A DNA stretch of 64,000 bases from Palsa-851 sp035534435 (GTDB taxonomy: Bacteria; Chloroflexota; Dormibacteria; Aeolococcales; Aeolococcaceae). The stretch covers positions 1 through 64,000 of the forward strand of contig DATLRX010000011.1 of NCBI GenBank assembly GCA_035534435.1. Direction: 5' to 3'. Below, piece by piece: positions 1 to 13,201 of this stretch. Numbering within the stretch: position 1 is the first letter of the stretch; each line of letters begins with the position of its first letter. Under the pieces are notes generated by a model. That model saw nothing but the letters and a program-made list of their open reading frames with translations, had not been told where the DNA came from and made no database searches. The position numbers were made by a program, and so were the translations under genes.

Positions 1-175
1 CGGATCCCAATCACCGCTCGAAGACGAAGCACGAGGGCCGGTCACTAGAAGCATCGGTCACGGCCGAATAGCGCGGCGCCGGTCTCCCCGTCGAGGTCAG
101 TTTCCCTGCGATTCTGACCCTGCCAGGAGATATATCAGCGCACACACTCCTGGTCGAGGGCTGATCTGCCGCCGG
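1..175. other. Window-edge intergenic stretch
   Basis: No coding frame with convincing protein character is seen here. The one visible feature is the small inverted repeat at 123-153 described separately. This is the 3' flank of the minus-strand ccdA-like gene. Confidence 0.5.
123..153 (-). terminator. Possible terminator hairpin after ccdA-like gene
   Basis: CCAGGAG (123-129) and CTCCTGG (147-153) form a perfect 7-bp stem with a 17-base loop. It lies about 22 bases past the stop codon of the minus-strand ccdA-like gene. There is no T-run, so this would be an atypical terminator; the call is tentative. Confidence 0.3.
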
Positions 176-910
176 TCAGGTGGGGGTCGACAGCTGGGCG
201 AGGTAGGACGTCAGGTGCGAGTACGCCCCGGTGGCGAGCAGCACACCGAGCGCCACCGTGATGACGCCGCCCGCCACCGTGAGCGGGCGGACGAAGCGGT
301 TCAGCCTGCGGGGCAGGTCGGGGAGCGACGCCCAGACGAGCGCGGTCGCGATGAACGGCAGGCCGAGGCCGAGTGAGTAGACGACGAGCAGGAACGCGCC
401 CGCGAACGCGTGGGCGCTGAGAGCGGCGAGCGTCAGCGCCGCCGCGAGATACGGTCCGACGCACGGGGTCCATCCGATGCCGAAGACGACGCCGACGAGA
501 AACGCTCCGAGGACGCCGCGCCGCCGCAGTCGTTCGGGCAGCTGGAACCCGGCCGTCCGCTCGAGAAGACCGACGCGGACGGCGCCGATGATCGCGAGCC
601 CGAAGAGGATGACTGCAACGCCGCCGACGATCTCGACGATGCGCCCGCTCACCGCCCCGTTGGCCACGCGGGCGATCCCGCCGGCGGTCAGACCGAGGAG
701 CACGAAGACGACGGTGAACCCGGCGACGTAGAGGATCGAGCCCGCCAGCAGCCTGAGCCGGAAGCTGTGCCGGTCGGGGTTGGTCAGCTCTGCCGCGCTC
801 ACACCCGACACGCAGGCGAGGTATGCGGGCAGCAGCGGCACGGTGCACGGTGCGAGGAACGAGCCGAGCCCCGCGACGAACGTCGCGAGCACCGTGGCGA
901 TCGAGATCAT
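176..910 (-). CDS. ccdA: CcdA-family transmembrane thiol transporter (DsbD/DipZ membrane domain)
   Basis: A 244-residue polytopic membrane protein that should carry electrons from cytoplasmic thioredoxin to the outer face of the membrane for disulfide reduction or cytochrome c maturation. The CcdA signatures are present: PCTVPLLPAY near residue 21 and GWTPCVGP near residue 100 supply the two redox cysteines, and six or so hydrophobic segments follow. Its ATG overlaps the TGA of the thioredoxin-like gene upstream by one base, so the two are co-translated. Together they match the halves of actinobacterial DipZ. The family call is firm; the physiological partner is inferred from the neighbour. 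Confidence 0.9.
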   Translation of the reverse strand: MISIATVLATFVAGLGSFLAPCTVPLLPAYLACVSGVSAAELTNPDRHSFRLRLLAGSILYVAGFTVVFVLLGLTAGGIARVANGAVSGRIVEIVGGVAVILFGLAIIGAVRVGLLERTAGFQLPERLRRRGVLGAFLVGVVFGIGWTPCVGPYLAAALTLAALSAHAFAGAFLLVVYSLGLGLPFIATALVWASLPDLPRRLNRFVRPLTVAGGVITVALGVLLATGAYSHLTSYLAQLSTPT

Positions 911-1959
911 CAGCCGAAGGTGAAGGTATAGATGCGGAACCCGGCCGGCACCGTCAGGTCGATGAGGTGATACCCGGAGGAGACGCCGGTGAGCAGCTGG
1001 AGGAGATCCTGGCGGACGACCGTGAAACGGGAGCCCGTCAACGCTGAGCCACTGTTCGCGGCGCCCACCGACTTACCGTCAAGCGTGACCGAAACCGGCA
1101 GGTCGGCGCCGTCCGTCCCCGCCACGACGTAGACGGTGTCGGCCTGGAACTCGAGGCGAAGATGGCCGGTCGTGTCGGCCTGCAGATACTGGCCCTCGTC
1201 GGTCCACGTGCCGCTGACCTGGGGCAGATCCTGGGTCTGCGGCGGGCCGGTGTCCGGGTACCGCACGGGCTGCCCCACCGCTCCGTACTGCTCGTTGTCG
1301 GCGAGCTGGCCGCGGCCGCCATCGCTGCCGGCGTACAGCTCGGGAGTGGTGTTCGACGGCACCGGCGTCGACTCGGGGAGCGTCGCGGTCTTGACGCCGA
1401 GCAGCTGGGCCACCGCCGCGTCGGTTTGCGAGTAATCGCCCTCGCCGAAGCTCGTGTAGGCCACGCGTCCCTGCTGATCCAGCAGGTATTCCGCCGGCCA
1501 GAACTGGTTCTGATACGCGTTCCACGTGTCCATCTCGCTGTCGACGGCCACCGGCCACCCGACTCCGAGTCGTGTGACCGCCGCCGCAACGTTGGCCTGC
1601 ACCTTCTCGAAGTCGAACTCCGGAGAGTGGACGCCGACGATGACGAAGCCATCGGTCCGGTAGTCGTCGTACAGCACCCGCAGGTGCGGGATCGTGCGCA
1701 CGCAGTTGACACACGAGAACGTCCAGAAGTCGATGAGCACCACCTTGCCCTTGAGATCGGCCAGCGTCAGCGGCGGGCTGTTGAGCCATGCGTTGATACC
1801 CGTGAATTCGGGTGCCGCGACTCGCTGGCTATCGGGCAGAACCTCACCGCCGGTGGTCGACGCCGTCACCGGGGGCGGTGGCATCCGCACCACCGTGAAC
1901 AGCACGGCGGCCACGATCAGTGCCGCGACGGCGGCCAGCGCAACGCGATAACGGGTCAT
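910..1959 (-). CDS. Membrane-anchored thioredoxin-like protein, DipZ C-terminal type
   Basis: A 349-residue extracytoplasmic thiol-disulfide protein. The N-terminus has one hydrophobic anchor (about residues 6-22). The thioredoxin domain follows with the redox motif SCVNC inside LIDFWTFSCVNCVRTIPH, and WPAEYLLD and FGEGDY blocks like those of mycobacterial DipZ. The last 130 residues (from about GTWTDEGQYL) look like the beta-rich carbohydrate-binding-type domain that ends DipZ. Start chosen at ATG 1959, just before the anchor; ATG 2001 would add 14 residues. It is the first gene of a pair with ccdA. The exact substrate is unknown. Confidence 0.85.
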   Translation of the reverse strand: MTRYRVALAAVAALIVAAVLFTVVRMPPPPVTASTTGGEVLPDSQRVAAPEFTGINAWLNSPPLTLADLKGKVVLIDFWTFSCVNCVRTIPHLRVLYDDYRTDGFVIVGVHSPEFDFEKVQANVAAAVTRLGVGWPVAVDSEMDTWNAYQNQFWPAEYLLDQQGRVAYTSFGEGDYSQTDAAVAQLLGVKTATLPESTPVPSNTTPELYAGSDGGRGQLADNEQYGAVGQPVRYPDTGPPQTQDLPQVSGTWTDEGQYLQADTTGHLRLEFQADTVYVVAGTDGADLPVSVTLDGKSVGAANSGSALTGSRFTVVRQDLLQLLTGVSSGYHLIDLTVPAGFRIYTFTFG

Positions 1960-2022
1960 CCGGTGCGGCTCGACTGTAGGTGCGCCACGTTGAGAGAACA
2001 TTACGGTCCGGGTCCCGTCTGC

Positions 2023-2028
2023 TAGCGT
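2023..2028 (+). promoter_or_regulatory. -10-like box TAGCGT, probable leaderless glgE promoter
   Basis: TAGCGT ends six bases before the glgE ATG at 2035, which would put transcription initiation at or next to the start codon. No Shine-Dalgarno sequence is visible. The same arrangement is seen before several other operon-leading genes in this window. Confidence 0.5.
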
Positions 2029-2034
2029 GGCGAA

Positions 2035-4013
2035 ATGCTCGGCGACCGAAGGCGCGTGGTCATTGAGCACGTTCGGCCGCGCGTCGACAGCGGGGAGCTT
2101 CCCGCAAAAGCCACCCGCGGGCTGCCCTTGCGAGTGAGCGCTCGCGCCTTCCTCGAAGGACACGACCCGCTCCTCACATGGGTCTGGCACTGGCCCGGCA
2201 GCGGCGTGCTCGTTCCCGACGCGCCACCGAAAGGACTGATCGAGGTCGCGATGTTCGCGGAGCCCCAGGACTGGTTCGGAGCATGGATCACGCCGACGCG
2301 AGCCGGCGCCTGGAGCTTCGCCGTGGTCGGACTCCCGGACGCCTGGGGTGGATGGGCTCGCGACCTGCTCATCCGCTTCGAGGCCGGGATCGACGTCTCC
2401 CTCGACCTTGCCGACGGCGCCGCGATGGCCGACGAGCGCTCGATGCTGCCGGGGATCTCGAAGGCCGACCGGCGCGCCACGGCGACCCTCGCGATGAAGC
2501 TGGTCGCGCCGACCCCGGTCGAGACGCGCATCGAGCTGGCCACGCGCGACAGCGCGATGGCACTCATGCGGCGGACGGCGGATCTCCGCCACGCCAGCAT
2601 CGACGGCCCCTACAAGCTCTGGGTGGACCGCGAGGAGGCCGGCTTCTCAGCCTGGTACGAGATGTTCCCGCGCTCGGAAGGAGCCGTCCCTCCGAAGAGC
2701 GGGACGTTGCGCACCGCCCAGCGCCGCCTGCCCGCCATCGCCGGGATGGGTTTCAACGTCGTCTACCTGCCTCCGATCCATCCGATCGGCACCACGCACC
2801 GCAAGGGCCCGAACAACAGCGTCGAGTGCGGCCCGGACGATCCCGGGAGCCCGTGGGCGATCGGCTCCGCCGACGGGGGGCACACCAGCGTGCACCCCGT
2901 CCTCGGCACCATCGCCGACTTCGACGGGTTCGTCGCCGCGGCGCAAGCGTCGAACCTCGAGGTCGCGATCGATTACGCGCTGCAGTGCAGCCCGGACCAC
3001 CCCTGGGTGACGGAACACCCGCAGTGGTTCCGGCATCGCTCCGACGGCTCGATCCGCTACGCGGAGAATCCGCCAAAGCGGTACCAGGACATCTACCCGA
3101 TCGATTTCGACACCGACGACTCCGTTCATCTCTGGGAGGCGCTCGCCGGGGTGATGCGCTTCTGGATCGACCACGGGGTGCGGATCTTCCGCGTCGACAA
3201 CCCGCACACGAAGCCGTTCGCCTTCTGGGAATGGCTGATCATCGAGATCCATCGTGTATACCCGGACGTGCTGTTCCTGGCGGAGGCGTTCACGCGGCCG
3301 GCGGTCATGCAGCGACTCGCGAAGATCGGCTTCTCGCAGTCGTACACGTATTTCACGTGGCGCAACAGCGCCTGGGAGCTCGGCCAGTATCTGACTGAAT
3401 TGTCGCAAACCGAGCTCGTCGACTGGTTCCGTCCCAACTTCTGGGTGAACACGCCGGACATCCTGCACGCGACTCTGCAGCACGGCGGATCGCCCGCCTT
3501 TCGCATGCGGGCGGTGCTCGCGGCGATCACGTGTCCCTCGTGGGGCATGTACAGTGGATACGAGCTCTTCGAGGCCGCGCCGCTGCGTGACGGCAGCGAG
3601 GAGTACCTCGACTCGGAGAAGTACCAGCTCAGGCCCCGGGACTGGTCGAGTCCGTGGTCCCTGGCACCGTACATCACCCGCCTGAACGAGATCCGCGCCG
3701 CGCACCGCGACGCGATCGCCCAGCTGAGCACGCTCCGCATCCACCACATGACCGACGAGGCGATGCTCTGCGTGTCACGCGCCACCCCGGACAAGGAGGA
3801 CGTCCTGCTGCTCGTGGTGAACCTCGATCCGCATCACCCCCACGAAGCCACCACCTGGCTCGACCTCGGCGCGCTCGGCATCCCAGCTGATCGCCCCTTC
3901 GAGGTGCACGACGAGCTCGGCGGCGGAACGTTCACCTGGCAGGGACCGGTCAACTACGTGCGGCTCGACCCGTCGCAGCAGACCGCGCACGTGCTCCACG
4001 TGCGGAGGCAGTC

Positions 4014-4017
<4 letters not shown>
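2035..4017 (+). CDS. glgE: Alpha-1,4-glucan:maltose-1-phosphate maltosyltransferase
   Basis: 660 residues, the usual GlgE length. It transfers maltosyl units from maltose-1-phosphate onto the non-reducing ends of alpha-1,4-glucans. The N-terminal beta domain is followed by a GH13_3 barrel: nucleophile Asp in FRVDNPHTKPFAFWEWL, acid/base Glu in FLAEAFTRP, and the phosphate-side blocks NPPKRYQDIYPIDF and KYQLR. It heads a tightly overlapping operon with treS, mak and glgB (4-base ATGA overlaps), the complete trehalose-to-glucan GlgE pathway. A leaderless start is likely. Confidence 0.96.
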
Positions 4018-5674
<1,657 letters not shown>

Positions 5675-5678
<4 letters not shown>

Positions 5679-7194
5679 GTGCGAACGGCGACGGTGCGGC
5701 GGCGGTGCTCCGCGAGCACGGGCTCGACGGGTGCGAGGACGCACTCGGCGCGTACGTCGCGCGCCAGCGCTGGGCAGGCGCACACGGGCGGACGGTCGAG
5801 TCGACGACGGTCGTCGACGCGGCGGTGCTCCGCGCAGCGGACCCGATCCTGTTGCACACCCTGACCGCGGTCACGTACACGGACGGCGCAACGACGCGAT
5901 ACGCGCTGCCGCTCGGTGTGCGCGAGGTTGGTGATGCGCTCGCGGAGCGGGCACCCGAGTTCGTGATCCCCTGGGCCGGGGCGCCGGGGGCGATGCTCCT
6001 CTACGACGCCGTCGGCGACCCGGTGTACATCGAATGGCTCCTCGACGCCATCCGCGAGGAGCGGGCGGTCACCACGTCGAACGGGACGCTGCGCTGCTCG
6101 TGCCCCGATCCGCTCGCGTTGAACACCGGCACCCTCTCATCGATCCGCCCGTTGCGTGTCGAGCAGAGCAACACGTCGATCGAGGTCGGCGACGCCCTTT
6201 TCCTCAAGCACCTGCGCCGAGTCGAGGCTGGGCCCTCCCAGGAGCTGGAGATGTCCGACGCGCTGTCGGCATCCGGCTTCACGCACATCGCGCCGCTGCT
6301 CGGGCGGATGGTGTGGGCATCCGGCAACGAACCACCGTCGCCGCTCGTGCTGATCCAGCGATTCCTGCACAACAGCAGCGAGGGATGGGCGCTGGCGATG
6401 ACGTCGCTGCGCGACCTCTACGCGACCGCTGAGGGGATGGGTGCCGCGGACGCGGTGGAACGTCGTGCCGCGGTCGACGAGCAGGATGCCGCCTTCCTCG
6501 CGGAGTCGATGCGGCTCGGTCAGGTCGTCGCTGAGATGCACCTCGCGCTCGGCGCCGGCGGCGCCGGCATGACGAGGGCGCCGCTCACACAGGCCGAGCT
6601 CTCGAGCTGGGCGGCGGCGATGACGGATGAGCTGGACGCGCTCCTCGCCCGCGGCGGTGGCGTCCTCGATCCGCTCCGCGCCGTCCGCGACAGCGTGGTG
6701 GCGCGCTTCGACGAGATGCGCGAGCTGCCTCCGGGCGGCCAGCTGATCCGCGTGCACGGCGACCTGCACCTGGGTCAGCTGCTGCGCGTGGACACCGGGT
6801 GGGTGGTGCTCGACTTCGAGGGCGAGCCCGACCGTACGCCTGCGCAGCGCCGGGAGCTGAGCACGCCGCTGCGGGATGTGGCCGCGATGCTCCGCTCGTT
6901 CGACTATGCGGCAGCGGCGGCGATCGCCGAACGCGGCGCGCCGGACACCGATGAGGCACGAGCACTCGCCGGCTTCGGTGACGCATGGGCCGATGCCAAT
7001 GGCGACGCGTTCTGGGGCGCGTATCTGGAGGCTGTCGGCTCGGATCCGCTGCTCCCGGAACCCGGATCCGCCCTCGTGATCCGCCGCGCCTTCGAGATCC
7101 AGAAGGCTGTCTACGAGATCGGGTACGAGCTCGGGCACCGACCCACGTGGGTCGAGATCCCGCTGCGTTTCCTGCTCCGTGGCGCGGCGGCGGA

Positions 7195-7198
<4 letters not shown>
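5675..7198 (+). CDS. mak: Maltokinase (Pep2-type)
   Basis: 507 residues. It phosphorylates maltose with ATP to give maltose-1-phosphate, the donor used by GlgE. The N-terminal cap domain carries the SWALRWAG-like segment as YVARQRWAGAHGR. The kinase lobe shows the catalytic HGDLHLGQLL motif and the metal-binding DFEGEPDRTP, followed by PLRDVAAMLRSFDYAA. ATG 5675 was chosen because it overlaps the treS stop (ATGA) and begins the conserved region; the frame stays open upstream but only antisense-like sequence is found there. Confidence 0.93.
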
Positions 7199-9390
<2,192 letters not shown>

Positions 9391-9448
9391 CGGGTACTGA
9401 GTGGGGAGAATGAGTGCAAACCTGCGGGCCGAGAGCGCACAGCGTCGA

Positions 9449-9470
9449 ATGGATCAGCAACAGGATCCAT
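9449..9470 (+). repeat. Inverted repeat in the glgB-dksA gap
   Basis: ATGGATC (9449-9455) and GATCCAT (9464-9470) form a 7-bp stem with an 8-base loop. It could end glgB transcription or structure the leader of the downstream gene. No T-run follows. The rest of the 137-base gap shows nothing else that I can name. Confidence 0.35.
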
Positions 9471-9527
9471 CGCGCACAGAGCGCTTGGCGAGACCGCGTT
9501 CGGAAGACACGGGGGTGACCCACGACC

Positions 9528-9902
9528 ATGAATACCGACGAAGCCCGCACCCGGCTGCTGACTGAGCGCGCCCGGATCGAGGCGCTGCGCCAGGCTGCGG
9601 GCCGGCTCACGGCGGACGCCCAGGAGGCCACGGAGCGCGAGCTGTCCTCTGCCGAGCAGCACCCGTCCGAGCTCGCGAGCGAGACGATCGGGCTGGAGCT
9701 GGACCAGAGCGTCCAGAAGCACGCCGAGTTGGAGCTGGCCGAGCTCGAGGAGGCCGTGAAGCGTGTCGACCTGGGTTCGTACGGCCGGTGCGAGGCCTGC
9801 GGCAAGCCAATCGGCGAGGCCCGGCTGGAAGCGATTCCCACCGCGCGGTACTGCATCGAGGATCAGTCCAAGCAGGACCGCGGCCGGCGCAACGGGCGCT
9901 AG
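9528..9902 (+). CDS. DksA/TraR-family zinc-finger protein (YteA-like)
   Basis: 124 residues: a long N-terminal helical segment followed by a C4-type finger region. Residues Cys88, Cys91 (CEACG) and Cys109 (YCIED) are in register with the DksA finger, but the fourth ligand position is Asp112. Family members bind RNA polymerase through the secondary channel and modulate initiation; some lack a complete finger. The gene has a purine-rich GGGGGTGA before its ATG. It stands alone and converges with purH. The family is clear, the role is not. Confidence 0.8.
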   Translation: MNTDEARTRLLTERARIEALRQAAGRLTADAQEATERELSSAEQHPSELASETIGLELDQSVQKHAELELAELEEAVKRVDLGSYGRCEACGKPIGEARLEAIPTARYCIEDQSKQDRGRRNGR

Positions 9903-9917
9903 CCGGCAGCTGCGCGC

Positions 9918-9933
9918 CTGAGCCTCGGCTCGG
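9918..9933. terminator. Possible bidirectional terminator between dksA-like gene and purH
   Basis: CTGAGC and GCTCGG pair (one T-G) around a CTCG tetraloop in the 45-base convergent gap. It is short and lacks a T-run, so it is only a weak call. Confidence 0.3.
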
Positions 9934-9947
9934 ACGGTTCCCCCTCG

Positions 9948-11471
9948 CTAGTGCCGGAAGTGACGCTCACCGGCAAGGACGATCGCCATGTCGAGTCCGT
10001 CCGCGGCCGCGGTCACCACGGGGTCGTTCTTGCTCCCGCCGGGGTGAATGACCGCGCGGACCCCGGCGTTGCCCAGGGTCTCGAGCCCGTCGGGCATCGG
10101 GAAGAAGGCATCCGAGGCGGCGACGCCACCCGCCGCACGCTCGCCGGCTCGTGCCACCGCGAGCTCGGACGATTCCACACGCGACATCTGACCGGCGCCG
10201 ACGCCGACCGCCATGCCGTCGCGCACGACGACCACCGCGTTCGACTTGACGTGCCTGCAGACGCGCCAGGCGATCAGCAGATCGCGCCACTCGCGGTCAT
10301 CGGGCTGGCGGATCGTCGCCACCGTCATCGTCGCGCGGTCTGTGTTGACCCGGTCGCGTGTCTGCACGAGCAGGCCGCCGTCGATGCTGCGGACGTCGAG
10401 CTGCCCAGCGCCTGACGGCCGGTCGACGACCAGCACGCGCATCCGCGGCTTCGTGGCGAGGTGGGCGGCCGCGTCCCCGTCGATGGCTGGGCACACGACC
10501 GCCTCGAGAAAGGTGCGCGCGATCTCGGTGGCGGTCGCGAGGTCGATCGTGCGGTTGACGCCGACGATGCCCCCGAACGCCGCGCGTGGATCGCACTCGT
10601 ACGCCCGCCGGTACGCGTCGACCGCCGTCTCGCCGACAGCGAAACCGCACGGATTCGTGTGCTTGATCACGCACGCCGCCGGCTCGTCGAACTCGCTCAC
10701 GAGCGCGTACGCGGCGTCGACGTCGAGCCAGTTGGTGAAGGAGAGCGCCGATCCCTGTATCGACCTCGCCCGGGCGGCGCCGCCCGGCTCGCCCGGAGCG
10801 GCATAGAGCGCGCCTCGCTGGTGCGGGTTCTCGCCGTAGCGGAGCTCGTGCAGTCGCGGTCCTCCGACGCTGAACTCCGCCGGCATCTCGTCTGACGGCG
10901 CGCCGGTGCGCAGCCACGCAGCGACCTGCGTGTCGTAGGCGGCGACGTGCGCAAAGGCGTCGACCGCCAGCCGGTGCCTGGTGGCGATCGAGATCGATCG
11001 ATGCTCGCGCAGCTCCGCGAGCAGCGACTCGTACTGCAGCGGCGAGACCACAACGGCGACCGAATCACGGTTCTTGGCGGCAGCCCGAATGAGCGAAGGG
11101 CCGCCGATGTCGATGTTCTCGATGATCGTGTCGTCGTCCGCTCCACTCGCCAGGGTGTCCGCGAAGGGGTACAGCGACGAGACGACGAGGTCGATGGGCT
11201 CGAATCTGTTCTCCGCGAGCTGGCGCATGTGCTCGGGAATGTCGCGGCGCGCCAGGATGCCCGCGTGGATCGCCGGATGGAGCGTCCGAACGCGTCCGTC
11301 GAGCATCTCCGGAAACCCGGTGATGTCCGCCACCGAGAGGGACTCCACGCCCGCCTCTGCGAGCGTCCGGCCGGTGCTGCTCGTGGCGATCAGCTCGACA
11401 CCGCACTCGCGAAGCCCGCGGGCGAACTCCACCAGGCCGGTCTTGTCGCTGACGGAGAGGAGCGCTCGCAC
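9948..11471 (-). CDS. purH: Bifunctional AICAR formyltransferase / IMP cyclohydrolase
   Basis: 507 residues, catalysing the last two steps of IMP synthesis. The N-terminal cyclohydrolase domain begins RALLSVSDKTGLVEFARGL; the C-terminal transformylase domain carries the Lys-His pair in CVIKHTNPCGFAVG and ends GLETLGNAGVRAVIHPGGSKND-like in the usual way. GTG 11471 was chosen from homology of the first residues; it lies three bases from the purN stop. Third gene of purM-purN-purH. Confidence 0.95.
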   Translation of the reverse strand: MRALLSVSDKTGLVEFARGLRECGVELIATSSTGRTLAEAGVESLSVADITGFPEMLDGRVRTLHPAIHAGILARRDIPEHMRQLAENRFEPIDLVVSSLYPFADTLASGADDDTIIENIDIGGPSLIRAAAKNRDSVAVVVSPLQYESLLAELREHRSISIATRHRLAVDAFAHVAAYDTQVAAWLRTGAPSDEMPAEFSVGGPRLHELRYGENPHQRGALYAAPGEPGGAARARSIQGSALSFTNWLDVDAAYALVSEFDEPAACVIKHTNPCGFAVGETAVDAYRRAYECDPRAAFGGIVGVNRTIDLATATEIARTFLEAVVCPAIDGDAAAHLATKPRMRVLVVDRPSGAGQLDVRSIDGGLLVQTRDRVNTDRATMTVATIRQPDDREWRDLLIAWRVCRHVKSNAVVVVRDGMAVGVGAGQMSRVESSELAVARAGERAAGGVAASDAFFPMPDGLETLGNAGVRAVIHPGGSKNDPVVTAAADGLDMAIVLAGERHFRH

Positions 11472-11473
11472 GC

Positions 11474-12118
11474 TCAGACCGGCGCCGGTGCCGCGGCGGG
11501 CAGGACGCGGACCCGATTGCCCTCTCGAGCGATGCGGCCGGTGCACCACAGCGCGACCGCCTGGGGCAGCAGCTCCCATTCGCGGACGTGGATGCGGCGC
11601 CGCAGCGTCGCGGCGTCGTCCTCGGGCTCGACCGGGACCGCCGCCTGCAGGACGATCGGGCCGCCGTCCGCTTCGCCGCGATCGAGCAGCTGGACCGTGC
11701 AGCCGGTGAGCTTGACGCCGCGGGCCAGCGCCTGCTCGACGGCGTCCATCCCGCCGCCGAACGCCGGCAGCAGGGACGGATGCACATTGAGGATGGCGTC
11801 CGGGAAGGCATCGAGGAACTCGTCGCTGAGGATCCGGTCGTACCCGGCGCAGACGATGAGGTGGACGCCCGCGGCGCGGAACCGATCGCGCATCTCGCGA
11901 TCCCGGGCTGTGGCATCGCCACCGAAGTCCGACTGCGGCAGGGCCACCGCGATCACGCCGTGGCTGCGGGCGATGTCGAGCGCCGGCGCCTTGGCTCGAT
12001 TGGAGATGACGAGCGTGACCTCCGCCGGGAAGTCACGCTTCGCGACTGCTTCGAGCAGCGCCTCGAGGTTGGTGCCCGCGCCCGAGACGAGCACGCCGAT
12101 CGGGGTGCGCGTGCTCAC
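11474..12118 (-). CDS. purN: Phosphoribosylglycinamide formyltransferase
   Basis: 214 residues. It adds the formyl group to GAR from 10-formyl-THF. The nucleotide-binding start PIGVLVSGAGTNLEALL, the folate-site block NVHPSLLPAFGG (catalytic His) and the downstream GCTVQLLDRGEADGGPIV are all as expected. The GTG start at 12118 overlaps the purM stop by four bases, which decides the start. Translationally coupled to purM and followed at once by purH. Confidence 0.94.
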   Translation of the reverse strand: MSTRTPIGVLVSGAGTNLEALLEAVAKRDFPAEVTLVISNRAKAPALDIARSHGVIAVALPQSDFGGDATARDREMRDRFRAAGVHLIVCAGYDRILSDEFLDAFPDAILNVHPSLLPAFGGGMDAVEQALARGVKLTGCTVQLLDRGEADGGPIVLQAAVPVEPEDDAATLRRRIHVREWELLPQAVALWCTGRIAREGNRVRVLPAAAPAPV

Positions 12119-13137
12119 GTGAGCACGACCCGCCGCGGGCCGGTCTGGGGCACCACCTCGCCGATGCGCCAGACGGGGATCCCCGCGAGGCCGTCGATCG
12201 GCGGAGCGCTCGCTGGGACGATGACCACCATCCCGACGCCCATGTTGAAGGTGCGCCACATTTCCTCGAGATGGATGCCGCCCACCTGCTGGAGCGCCCC
12301 GAAGATGGGCGGAATGTTCCACGTGGAACGGTCGATGGTGGCCGCGAGTCCCTCCGGGAGCACGCGCGGCACGTTGTCGATGACGCCGCCGCCCGTGATG
12401 TGCGCCATGGCGTGAATGTCCGTCCTGGCACGCATCTCGCGGATGGCGTGGAGGTATGCGCGATGCGGCTCGAGCAGGAGATCGGCGAGCGGGCGGTCGG
12501 TGCCAGGGAGCACATCGCTCCATTGCAGCTCGTGCTCCGCGACGATGTGGCGCACGAGCGAGTACCCGTTGGTGTGCAAGCCGCTGCTGGGCAACGCGTA
12601 GAGCTGGTCGCCGGCCACGACGAGGCTGCCGTCGATGATCTCGTCGCGCCGGACCGAGCCGACGATGAACCCTGCGATGTCGTAGTCGCCGAGCGCGTAG
12701 ACGCCCGGCATCTCGGCCGTCTCGCCGCCGATGAGCGCGCATCCCGCCGCGCGGCAGGCTTCCGCGATCCCCTCGATGAGCTCGGCGAGCTGCTCGGGGA
12801 TGAGCCTCCCCGTTGCGTAGTAGTCGAGGAAGAAGAGCGGCTCGGCGCCGCAGCACAGGATGTCGTTGACACAGTGGTTGACGATGTCGATGCCGATCCC
12901 GCGGTGCCGCCCGGTGGCGATCGCGACCTTCACCTTGGTGCCGACGGAGTCTGTGCTCGAGGCAAGCACCGTCGGGTTCGCCGAATCCGGCTCGAGCGTG
13001 AAGAGGCCGCTGAAGGCGCCGATGCCGCCGAGCACGCGTGCCGAATGCGTCGACGCGATGGTGCGCCGGATCAGGCTGACGGCACGGTTGCCCTCATCGA
13101 TGTCGACACCGGCGTCTGCGTAGCGGAGGTCACCCAT
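12115..13137 (-). CDS. purM: Phosphoribosylformylglycinamidine cyclo-ligase (AIR synthetase)
   Basis: 340 residues. It closes the imidazole ring to form AIR using ATP. Conserved PurM blocks: the N-terminal YADAGVDIDEGNRAV, GGFSGLF-like GAFSGLF, ASSTDSVGTKVKVA, the HCVNDILCCGAEPLFFLDY nucleotide loop and GGETAEMPGVY. First gene of the purM-purN-purH operon; a TACACT box eight bases upstream suggests a leaderless or very short leader transcript. Confidence 0.96.
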   Translation of the reverse strand: MGDLRYADAGVDIDEGNRAVSLIRRTIASTHSARVLGGIGAFSGLFTLEPDSANPTVLASSTDSVGTKVKVAIATGRHRGIGIDIVNHCVNDILCCGAEPLFFLDYYATGRLIPEQLAELIEGIAEACRAAGCALIGGETAEMPGVYALGDYDIAGFIVGSVRRDEIIDGSLVVAGDQLYALPSSGLHTNGYSLVRHIVAEHELQWSDVLPGTDRPLADLLLEPHRAYLHAIREMRARTDIHAMAHITGGGVIDNVPRVLPEGLAATIDRSTWNIPPIFGALQQVGGIHLEEMWRTFNMGVGMVVIVPASAPPIDGLAGIPVWRIGEVVPQTGPRRVVLT

Positions 13138-13145
13138 CTCGTCAG

Positions 13146-13151
13146 AGTGTA
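13146..13151 (-). promoter_or_regulatory. -10-like box TACACT upstream of purM
   Basis: On the minus strand TACACT ends eight bases before the purM ATG at 13137. The gap to the divergent flavoprotein gene is only some tens of bases, so both promoters must be packed here. Confidence 0.45.
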
Positions 13152-13201
13152 TCGGCGGCCGGTTGGGCGGCGCGGAGATGCGCTCCGGTCGCCGCGTTCC
13201 G

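Noticed and set aside
1960..2592. Longer start for the thioredoxin-like protein reaching into glgE
   Set aside because: It would run antisense to glgE and place 210 residues of charged sequence before the membrane anchor.
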